A DNA stretch of 22,850 bases from positions 1 through 22,850 of the forward strand of contig CANNDT010000071.1 of NCBI GenBank assembly GCA_947503365.1, given 5' to 3'. Shown one piece after another: positions 16,363-22,850 of this stretch. The notes beneath the pieces are model-generated. The model was not told where the DNA came from. It saw only the letters and a program-made list of their open reading frames with translations, and did not search any database. The position numbers and the translations under genes are program-made. Positions within the stretch are counted from its first letter, which is position 1. Every line of letters begins with the position of its first letter. Origin of the DNA: CANNDT01 sp945876205 (GTDB taxonomy: Bacteria > Acidobacteriota > Vicinamibacteria > Vicinamibacterales > UBA2999).

Positions 16363-19300
16363 TGCGCCGCGGCTTTCCGCGGGTTTCTCCAGCCCTCTTC
16401 AAACAACGTGTAGATTGCCGGGACGAGCACGAGCGTGACGACGGTCGATGCGAGCAGGCCGCCGATCACGACGCGCGCGAGCGGTGCCTGCAGTTCGCCG
16501 CCGTCGCCCAGGCCGATGGCCATCGGCACCAGGCCGAGCATCGTCGCAATCGACGTCATGAGAATCGGACGCAGGCGGGTGCGCCCGCCGACCTCGACCG
16601 CTTCACGGAGCGGCAGCCCGTCGCGCCGCCGCAGCGTGTTGATGTAATCGACGAGCAGGATGGCGTTGCTGACGACGATGCCCGCGAGCATGATGACGCC
16701 GAGGTAGGCCTGCATGCTGAACGAGGTGCCCGTCAGCAGCAGGCTGAGGACGACGCCGATGCCGGCGACCGGAATCGAGAACATGATGACGAAGGGGTCG
16801 CGCAGCGACTCGTACTGCGACGCCATCACCGCGTAGACGAGCAGCACGGCGAGGATCAGCACCAGTTGCAGCTGGCGGAACGAACGCGCCTGTTCTTCGA
16901 CCGCCGCGCCGAAGCTAATCGCGAAGTCCGGCGGCACGCGGATCTCGCCGAGGCGCTGCTGCACGGCAGTCACCGCGTCGCTCAGCGGAATTTCCGGATC
17001 CGCGTTCACCCGCGTCATCCGCTCCATGTTCTTGCGGTCGATCTGCACCGGTCCGGTCTCGCGGCCGACCGTCAGCAGGTTGCGGGCGGGCACCACCTGG
17101 CCGGTGGGCGTCGCGACCAGCACGTCGCCGATGTCGGGGATGCCTTCGCGGTCCGCTTCGCGCAGCCGGACGACGATCGGGTACTCGTTACCGCGCTCGC
17201 GGTACTGGGCGGCGGTGGTGCCCGCGACGTTGGTTTGAATGGTGTTGGCGACGCCCTGGACGGTCATGCCGAGCATGGCGGCCTTGGGACGATCGATCCG
17301 AATCGCAATTTCCGGCCGGCCCGCATCCTGGCCGAGCTGGACGTCGGCGATGCCCGGCGTAGTTTCCATGACGGCCCGCGCCTCCGCGGCGATGCGCTTG
17401 GCGTCGTCGAGATCATGGCCGCGGATTTCGAGCGACAGGCGATCGCCGCCGCCGCCGCCCGGGCCGCCGCCACCTCCGCCCAGCAGGCGGTTCAGGTCGA
17501 AGTTGCCGCCGGCGGCGTTCGCCCGGACGATGACGCCCGGAAGCCCTGTGAGCTGCCGGCGGAGGTCCTGCGCGATCTCGGCGTTGGTGCGGGTGCGCTC
17601 GTCGCGAGGCACGAGGCGGATGTTGAGCTGCCCGCGGTTGCTGTTGCCGCCAAACCCGAAGCCGCCACCGCCACCGCCGCCGCTGGTCATGATCGTGGTC
17701 GCCTCGGGCACCGCCTGCTTGGCCATCTCCTCGAGACGCAGCATGACCTCCTCGGTACGCTCGACGCGCGTGCCGATCGGCAATTCGGCGTTGACGTTGA
17801 CTTCGCCCTCGTCTGCCTGCGGCAGCAGCTCGCTGGTGAGGAGCGGGAAGAGCACGATCGCCAGCACCACCAGTGCCGTGGCCGCGATGATCACCGTGGG
17901 GCGGTGGGCGAGGGTCAGGTGCAGCACCTTCCGGTAGCCGTCGTCCATGCGCTCGAGAAATCGCTCACTGGCGCGGAACATCGTGCCGATGATCCCCGTC
18001 TGCTCGGCTTCTTCGTCCGGCGTTTTCAGCCAGCGCGAGCAGAGCACGGGGACGACCGTGACGGCGACGAAGAGCGACATCGCCAGCGAGAACATCACGA
18101 CGAACGACAACTGGCCGAAGATGATGCTCGATGCACCCGAGAGGAACAGCAGCGGGACGAAGACGGCGATGTGCGTCAGTGTCGAGGCGAGGATGGCCGA
18201 CCACACCTCTTCACTGGCATCGATCGCCGCGGTCAGCTTGTCCTTGCCGAGATGCAGGTGGCGATGGGTGTTTTCCAGGACGACGATCGACGCATCGACG
18301 ATCATGCCGATGCCCAGGGCCAGCCCTCCGAACGTCATCGTGTTGAGCGTGAAGCCACCGAAGTAGAGCAGCGCGAAGGTGCCGATGACCGACACCGGAA
18401 TCGAGGTGCAGACGATCAGGGTCGAGCGGAAGTCGCGGAGGAACGCGAAGATGATCAGGACCACGAGCAGGCCGCCGATCAGCGCGTGCTCCTGGACATT
18501 GGCGATCGCGCGCTCGATGTAGGTCGAGGAATCCTGGGTGACGAGAATCCTGATGCCGGGGACTTCGCGGTTGATCCGCTCCATCTCGGCCTTGATGCCC
18601 TGGGCGACGGTGACGGTGTTCTCGCCCGACTGCTTGTTGACCTGCAGGCGTACGCCCGGCTTGCCGTCGATGCGGAGGAACTGGCGGCGGTCTTCGGTCG
18701 AGTCAACCACGTCGGCGACGTCGCGCAGGTAGACCGGCACGCCGTCCCGCGTCAGGACCACGAGATTGCGGATGTCGTCGAGGCTGGTGAACTGCCCCTG
18801 GCTGCGGACAAGGTAGGTGGCGTCGCCCTGCGTCACTTCGCCGAGCGGGACGTTCTGGTTTTCCGTCCGCAGGGTCTGCACCACGCGATCGACCGACAGG
18901 TTCATCGCGGTGATTTTGTCCTTCGAGAGCTCGACGTGCACCTGCCGTCGAAGGCCGCCGTTGACGGTCACCGCGGCGACGCCGGCGACGCGCTCGAGGC
19001 GGGGCGAGAGCTCGTTTTCGGCGATCTCGCGCAGCGTCACGGGGTCGAAGTCGCCCTGCACCGCCAGTTGGATGATCGGGAAGGCATTTGAATCGGCCTT
19101 GAAAATCTGCGGCGGATCGGCGTCTTCCGGCAACCGGCCGCGCACGCGATCGAGACGCGTGCGGACTTCATCGGCCGCCTCCGACATGTCGGCGCCCCAT
19201 CCGAAGTTCAGGCGGATCTGGCTGCGGCCTTCCTGCGAGCTGGAGTTCACCTGCTGCAAGCCGGCAACGGCGCTGACCGCCTGCTCGAGCGGCCGGGTCA

Positions 19301-19487
19301 CCAGTTCCTCCATCTCGAGCGGGCCGACACCGGCGTAGTTGACGCTGACAGTGATCGTCGGCTGCGCGAACTCCGGCATCAGATCGACCGGAAGGCGAGT
19401 CAGCGAGATCGCGCCGAGCAGCACCACCACGCCGCTCAGCATGAACATCGTGACCGGGCGCTCGATTGCAAAACGAGGAATGCTCAC
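16359..19487 (-). CDS. RND efflux pump inner-membrane subunit (AcrB/HAE-like)
   Basis: 1042 residues from GTG at 19487; SD GGAGG (19498-19494) lies 6 nt upstream. Usual RND size and layout: TM1 (FMLSGVVVLLGAISL), porter domain, TM2-6 bundle, second porter domain, TM8-12. Of the AcrB proton-relay residues, Asp407 is kept as D398 in GMIVDASIVVLEN, but Asp408 is Ala399 and Lys940 is Ser940 in VVSNAILLVDY. This fits the broad RND subgroup with a single Asp, so energy coupling may differ in detail. The AcrB switch loop (FGFAG) is kept as F610-G-F-G-G but is preceded by seven Gly (603-609). A second Gly tract fills 670-681. It overlaps the adaptor gene by 4 nt (GTGA) and is the last gene of the operon. 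The substrate range is unknown. Confidence 0.95.
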   Translation of the reverse strand: MSIPRFAIERPVTMFMLSGVVVLLGAISLTRLPVDLMPEFAQPTITVSVNYAGVGPLEMEELVTRPLEQAVSAVAGLQQVNSSSQEGRSQIRLNFGWGADMSEAADEVRTRLDRVRGRLPEDADPPQIFKADSNAFPIIQLAVQGDFDPVTLREIAENELSPRLERVAGVAAVTVNGGLRRQVHVELSKDKITAMNLSVDRVVQTLRTENQNVPLGEVTQGDATYLVRSQGQFTSLDDIRNLVVLTRDGVPVYLRDVADVVDSTEDRRQFLRIDGKPGVRLQVNKQSGENTVTVAQGIKAEMERINREVPGIRILVTQDSSTYIERAIANVQEHALIGGLLVVLIIFAFLRDFRSTLIVCTSIPVSVIGTFALLYFGGFTLNTMTFGGLALGIGMIVDASIVVLENTHRHLHLGKDKLTAAIDASEEVWSAILASTLTHIAVFVPLLFLSGASSIIFGQLSFVVMFSLAMSLFVAVTVVPVLCSRWLKTPDEEAEQTGIIGTMFRASERFLERMDDGYRKVLHLTLAHRPTVIIAATALVVLAIVLFPLLTSELLPQADEGEVNVNAELPIGTRVERTEEVMLRLEEMAKQAVPEATTIMTSGGGGGGGFGFGGNSNRGQLNIRLVPRDERTRTNAEIAQDLRRQLTGLPGVIVRANAAGGNFDLNRLLGGGGGGPGGGGGDRLSLEIRGHDLDDAKRIAAEARAVMETTPGIADVQLGQDAGRPEIAIRIDRPKAAMLGMTVQGVANTIQTNVAGTTAAQYRERGNEYPIVVRLREADREGIPDIGDVLVATPTGQVVPARNLLTVGRETGPVQIDRKNMERMTRVNADPEIPLSDAVTAVQQRLGEIRVPPDFAISFGAAVEEQARSFRQLQLVLILAVLLVYAVMASQYESLRDPFVIMFSIPVAGIGVVLSLLLTGTSFSMQAYLGVIMLAGIVVSNAILLVDYINTLRRRDGLPLREAVEVGGRTRLRPILMTSIATMLGLVPMAIGLGDGGELQAPLARVVIGGLLASTVVTLVLVPAIYTLFEEGWRNPRKAAAH

Positions 19488-20902
19488 TGTTGTCCTCCAC
19501 GCTCACCGCCGGTGCCGCCGCGTCGTGCGCCGCCACCTCGTCTGCCGCCGCTTCGGCCTTCACCTGCGGTCGCCGTTGGGGCCACGGCCGGCGCCGTTGC
19601 CTCGAGGCCTCCCCGGGACTGCTGCGACGCCGCCGCCGCGCTCCGGCCAGTGCGTCCACCTTGTCGGCCGTTGCCACCGCCGCCCTCCGCGCCAGCGACG
19701 ATGAAGCGTTCGCCTTCTCGAACCGACCCCGCGCCGGTCGTCACGACGAGCTCACCTTCGGTGAGTCCCTCGAGGATCTCGGCCTGCGCGACTTCCTCGA
19801 TGCCGACGCGGACCGGCCGGAACGTGCCGGTGTTGTTCTCCTGCGCGACGAACACGCCGCGCCGGCCGCCAACGTCGATGAGCGCGTTGATCGGCACGAC
19901 CAGCGTGTCCTTCTTCTGCGTAGTCGTGATGCCAACCCGCGCATACATGCCGGGTTTCAGCCTGAAGCCCGGGTTCGGAATTTCAATTTCAATGGAAGAC
20001 GTGCGCGTCGCGGGGTCGAGGACGGGAGCCATGCGGGCGATGACGCCGGTGAACTCCTCTCCGGGAAACGCATCGACTTCAACGATCGCTTCATCGCCGG
20101 TGGCGATCTGCTTGAGGTCTTTCTCGACCACGTTGGCGACCAGGCGGACGCGCGTGATGTCGACGACGTCGGCAATCGGCGCGTTCTGACTGACAAACGC
20201 GCCCGGGTCGGCGCCGCGGCGGGCGACGAAGCCGTTCACCGGCGAGATGATTGTCGTGTTGGCGAGCGTGATGTGCAGCTCGTCGAGCCGTGCGTTTGAC
20301 TGTGAGTTCTGGGCGCGGGCGAGATCGAGCTGCGCGATCGCCGACTGGTACCTGGCCTCGGTGTCGTCGAGCGTCTGCTTCGGCAGCAACTGCCGCGCAA
20401 AGAGGTTGCGCGAACGCTCGGCGTTGGTCAGCGCCAGTTGCAGGTCGGCCTCGCGCTGGCGGATCGTCGCCTGGGAGACTTCCTGCGCGGCCTCGGCCTG
20501 CTTGACCTGCTCCTGCAGCTCGAAGTCTTCGATCTTGGCGATGCGCTGGCCCATGCCGACGCGGTCGCCCAGCTTGACGTAAATCGCCTGCAGCCGGCCG
20601 GCCACGCGGGGCACCACCGAGACGGTGGCATCGCCGATCAGGTTGCCGACGACAGTGATCCGTTCGGAGACGGACCCGCGGCTGGCTTTCGCGATCTCAA
20701 CGGTCAGCGGGCCGCGGTTGCCGCGTCCGCCGGGGAAGCCGCCTGGCTGACCGCCGCCGCCTTGAGGGCCACCCTGACGTCCGCCCGGGCCACCGGCCTG
20801 CGCCCCCGGAGCCTGTGCGGAATCCCGAGTGGAGAGACCCGAATAAAATGCGATGCCTGCGACGGCCGCAAGGACGATAACAATGATGACGAGTTTTTTC
20901 AT
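19484..20902 (-). CDS. RND periplasmic adaptor (membrane fusion protein, HlyD/AcrA family)
   Basis: 472 residues from ATG. An N-terminal hydrophobic anchor (LVIIVIVLAAVAGIAFYSGL) lacks a lipobox Cys. Residues about 30-65 are Gly-rich (GGPGGRQGG and similar). Then come the lipoyl half-motif (VVPRVAGRLQAIYVKLGD), a coiled-coil hairpin (about 110-195), the second lipoyl half (TTIISPVNGFVARRGADPGAFV), the beta-barrel (VRLVANVVEKDL) and the membrane-proximal domain (VVTTGAGSVREGERFIVAG). The last 75 residues are Gly/Arg/Ala-rich and probably disordered, ending in RRGGGARRGGTGGERGGQQ. It bridges the RND pump and the TolC channel in the periplasm. It starts 6 nt after the TolC-type gene and overlaps the RND gene by 4 nt. 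Both Gly-rich tails are longer than in E. coli AcrA. Confidence 0.94.
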   Translation of the reverse strand: MKKLVIIVIVLAAVAGIAFYSGLSTRDSAQAPGAQAGGPGGRQGGPQGGGGQPGGFPGGRGNRGPLTVEIAKASRGSVSERITVVGNLIGDATVSVVPRVAGRLQAIYVKLGDRVGMGQRIAKIEDFELQEQVKQAEAAQEVSQATIRQREADLQLALTNAERSRNLFARQLLPKQTLDDTEARYQSAIAQLDLARAQNSQSNARLDELHITLANTTIISPVNGFVARRGADPGAFVSQNAPIADVVDITRVRLVANVVEKDLKQIATGDEAIVEVDAFPGEEFTGVIARMAPVLDPATRTSSIEIEIPNPGFRLKPGMYARVGITTTQKKDTLVVPINALIDVGGRRGVFVAQENNTGTFRPVRVGIEEVAQAEILEGLTEGELVVTTGAGSVREGERFIVAGAEGGGGNGRQGGRTGRSAAAASQQSRGGLEATAPAVAPTATAGEGRSGGRRGGGARRGGTGGERGGQQ

Positions 20903-20908
20903 TCAGTC

Positions 20909-22678
20909 CTAGTTCCCACCGAAGCCACCGCCGCCGCCGGTGTTGGCTCGCGGCGCCTGCGAGCCCCCGCCCTGGATCGTCGTGACGCCCGGTCCGTTTC
21001 CTGTTGGCACTTCCTGGACGCGCTCGAACTCCACCTGCGCGCGGCGATAGTCGAGCAGCGCGCGCAGCTCGGCGTTCTGCGCGTCGCGCAGGTCGCGCTG
21101 CGCCTGCACCACGAAGAAGTTCGTCGACAGGCCGACTTCGAAGCGGCTCTGCTCGGCGTCGAGGCGCCGCTCGGCGAACTCTCGCGCGGCCGACGCCGCC
21201 TGCACGCGCTCACGGCTCGATTCCACCTGAAGCGCGGCGTTGGTCACGTCGGTGGCAATCTGCAGCTCCAGTTGCCGGCTCTGCGCGATCGTCTGTCTCT
21301 GCTGCAGTCGCGCGCGCGCCACGTTGGCTTCAGCCGGGCTGGTGCCGATCGGATAGCTGAAGCTCACCGCCAGATTCCAGGTCGGCGCTGTCTGGTTGCC
21401 GAGGATGCGCAAGGCATCGAAGTAACCGCTCGGGATCGTCTGGGTAATCGCGCCGCCGAGCTGACCGCTCTGCCGGATGAACTGCGGTCCGCCGATGCCC
21501 GCCACTCCGTAAGAGGCCGTCAGGTCCAGCGCCGGTAGCTGCTGGTCGGTCAGACTCTCCAATGAGACGTCGTTGGCCCTGAGCTGGCGCGCCGACTGCT
21601 GCAGGTCGGTGCGATTCTCGAGTGCGCGCTTGACCGCGCCAGCCACATCGAGGGGGTCGGTCGAAAACGTCGGGACGTCTACGGGATTGAGCGTCGAGAC
21701 CCAGTACGGGTCCTCGGTGCCGTTGACGATCAACCGCTTCAGCACCAGTTCCGCGGTGCGCTGGGTCGCGACGGTCTGCGCCACGGTCTGGCGCCGCGTG
21801 GCTTCTTCAGCCTGCGCCTGCACGATGTCGAGCGGCGCCAGGGTGCCAATCTCCACGCGTGCCTGGTTGTCTTCGACCAGCTTGGTGGCCAGCGCCAGCG
21901 AACGCCCGGCGACGTCGGCCGCCTGGATCGCATAGACGAGATCCCAATACGCGTTGCGAACGTTAGCGAGCGTGCGCACGATGGTCCCGCGCAGCGCGAT
22001 CTCCGATATCTCCTGGTTGAGTGCCGTGATGCGGAGCTGCGCGCGGTTGGTATCGATGCGGAAGCTGCGCAGCAGCGGCTGCACGTAGGCGGCGCTCAGG
22101 TTGGTGTTGAGCGCCGGGTTGCGCGTCGCGAACGCGTCGGACTGCGACTGGCGGTTGTTGTTGAAGCCCACCGCGTAGCTGCCGCCGCCCCACTTGACGT
22201 TCTGCGTGAGGCCGGTGTTGCCGGTCATCGTGTCGGTCACCAGCATGTCGGCGCCGGCGGTCTGGGTGCGGGGGAACGTCGACTGGCTGCGGACGCCGAA
22301 GTTCGAGGCGAACGTCGGCCGATAGTTGGCCTGGAGCGCGGCGATCGCGAAGTCGAAGGTCTGCGGATTGAGCCGCTCGACCGAGATGTCGAGGTTGCGT
22401 TCGAGCGCACGCGCCACGGCATCGGCGAGCGTGAGGTCGACCTGACGGCCGGGTTCAGGCGGCGCGCCGGGGCGGGTCTGCGCCAACGCAGGCGCGGCGC
22501 TTGCGGCACCGCGGGTCTCGACGAATCGCCGGGCGGCTTCCTGCGCGATCTGATCGAGCCGCGCGCGATCGGCGGAAGGCTGCTGTGCGTGGACAGGGCT
22601 GACGAGGAGCACGCTCGACAACACGAACGGAACGAGCAAACGGGGAGCAATGGACAGGGAATACAACACAGTCTTCAT
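20909..22678 (-). CDS. TolC-family outer-membrane efflux channel
   Basis: 589 residues from ATG. A signal peptide is evident (hydrophobic stretch at 12-28 then SPVHA before QQPSADRAR). Two internally similar helical/beta halves follow: ADAVARALERNLDI opens the first and VAGAVKRALENRTDLQQSARQL the second. Each is followed by long alpha-helical stretches such as ALATKLVEDNQARVEIGTLAPLDIVQAQ and ARLQQRQTIAQSRQLELQIA. ERRLDAEQSRFEVGLSTNFF is the standard TolC-family repeat ending. Trimers form the outer-membrane beta-barrel and the periplasmic tunnel. The C-terminus is a short Gly-rich tail (ANTGGGGGFGGN). It lies upstream of the adaptor and RND genes in one operon, and 24 nt downstream of the partial Spy-like gene. 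Confidence 0.94.
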   Translation of the reverse strand: MKTVLYSLSIAPRLLVPFVLSSVLLVSPVHAQQPSADRARLDQIAQEAARRFVETRGAASAAPALAQTRPGAPPEPGRQVDLTLADAVARALERNLDISVERLNPQTFDFAIAALQANYRPTFASNFGVRSQSTFPRTQTAGADMLVTDTMTGNTGLTQNVKWGGGSYAVGFNNNRQSQSDAFATRNPALNTNLSAAYVQPLLRSFRIDTNRAQLRITALNQEISEIALRGTIVRTLANVRNAYWDLVYAIQAADVAGRSLALATKLVEDNQARVEIGTLAPLDIVQAQAEEATRRQTVAQTVATQRTAELVLKRLIVNGTEDPYWVSTLNPVDVPTFSTDPLDVAGAVKRALENRTDLQQSARQLRANDVSLESLTDQQLPALDLTASYGVAGIGGPQFIRQSGQLGGAITQTIPSGYFDALRILGNQTAPTWNLAVSFSYPIGTSPAEANVARARLQQRQTIAQSRQLELQIATDVTNAALQVESSRERVQAASAAREFAERRLDAEQSRFEVGLSTNFFVVQAQRDLRDAQNAELRALLDYRRAQVEFERVQEVPTGNGPGVTTIQGGGSQAPRANTGGGGGFGGN

Positions 22679-22702
22679 GGGGCGTTGAACCGGGGATACC
22701 TG

Positions 22703-22850
22703 TTATTTGCGACGATCGGGCGTCTTCTGGCGATCGCGATCGCGCTGCGCCGAGGCTTCGTGAAGCGCCGTGAATTTCGCCCACTGGTCGGCGGTCAGGC
22801 TCCGGCGCATGCGAAGCAGCATCATCGTCCTCGACTTGCTCACATCGGCG
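22703..22850 (-). CDS. Spy/CpxP-like (LTxxQ) periplasmic protein, C-terminal part only
   Basis: The frame enters at the right edge of the window, so only the last 49 residues are seen, ending at TAA (22705-22703). They contain MMLLRMRRSLTADQWAKF, where LTADQ matches the LTxxQ motif of the Spy/CpxP/metal-sensor group. A basic, charged tail follows (QRDRDRQKTPDRRK). Such proteins are small periplasmic chaperone or stress proteins. Genes of this type are often found next to TolC/adaptor/RND operons, and here it ends 24 nt before the TolC-type ATG in the same direction, so it is probably the preceding cistron. The start and signal peptide lie outside the window. Confidence 0.65.
   Translation of the reverse strand, partial: ADVSKSRTMMLLRMRRSLTADQWAKFTALHEASAQRDRDRQKTPDRRK

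Noticed and set aside
16668..16670. Loss of the Lys940-equivalent in the RND pump as a defect
   Set aside because: Many RND proteins of the single-Asp type lack this Lys, so it marks a subgroup rather than a broken pump.
16314..19091. A 925-codon open frame on the + strand opposite the RND pump gene
   Set aside because: It is antisense to a gene with strong family motifs, and its product is a low-complexity His/Asp/Arg-rich chain typical of the complement of GC-rich coding DNA.
22730..22747. GCGATCGC-like runs near the right edge as a site repeat
   Set aside because: The run is short, falls inside the Spy-like coding frame (Arg-Asp-Arg codons), and is expected in GC-rich DNA.
22455..22784. 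A 109-codon frame on the - strand overlapping the TolC-type start
   Set aside because: It overlaps the signal peptide region of TolC and the end of the Spy-like frame in another phase and has no domain-like sequence.

Overview
GC-rich, gene-dense bacterial chromosome. The sequence suggests an Acidobacteriota member, perhaps a Vicinamibacteria-type soil lineage. Pointers are a stand-alone PGI resembling the C-terminal half of Tal-Pgi fusions, two large sigma-54 activators (GAF-GAF and TPR types), Gly-rich RND pump proteins, GGGGTCAGACCCC-type repeats, and diderm envelope genes (TolC, lipoproteins, periplasmic esterase). The taxonomic call is inference from gene content and style, because no marker gene is present. 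I see no rRNA, tRNA, CRISPR array, insertion sequence or prophage, and no gene-free stretch over 300 bases.

Layout. (1) 1-210: non-coding edge with a 20-bp direct repeat. (2) 211-906 (+): putative glycine-zipper lipoprotein. (3) 899-4807 (-): a three-gene unit of GAF-GAF-AAA+-Fis sigma-54 activator, membrane-anchored alpha/beta-hydrolase-fold protein that has lost its nucleophile, and coiled-coil 2OG-Fe(II) oxygenase. (4) 4841-5755 (+): metallo-beta-lactamase-fold hydrolase, divergent from the unit across a symmetric -10 element. (5) 5771-6232 (-): PilZ-type protein. (6) 6384-9329 (-): TPR/sigma-54 activator, downstream of pgi (9384-11051, -). (7) 11087-15017 (+): the tesA-ybbA-ybbP operon, divergent from pgi over a second symmetric -10. 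(8) 15078-16362 (+): DksA/TraR-type zinc-finger protein, ferritin-like protein and folK; folK has no ATG/GTG/TTG start. (9) 16359-22850 (-): partial Spy/CpxP-like protein, TolC-type channel, periplasmic adaptor and RND pump, i.e. a complete tripartite efflux operon.

How it works together. tesA-ybbA-ybbP is the conserved periplasmic esterase plus MacB/LolD-type ABC system. The TolC/adaptor/RND genes should form one trans-envelope exporter, and the Spy-like gene upstream fits an envelope-stress or metal-sensing role. The activator/pseudo-hydrolase/oxygenase unit is the least familiar part and the best candidate for an undescribed system, although its function cannot be read from sequence. Several genes have a -10-like box 3-12 nt (by inferred start site) from the initiation codon and no Shine-Dalgarno sequence, which suggests leaderless or very short-leader mRNAs.
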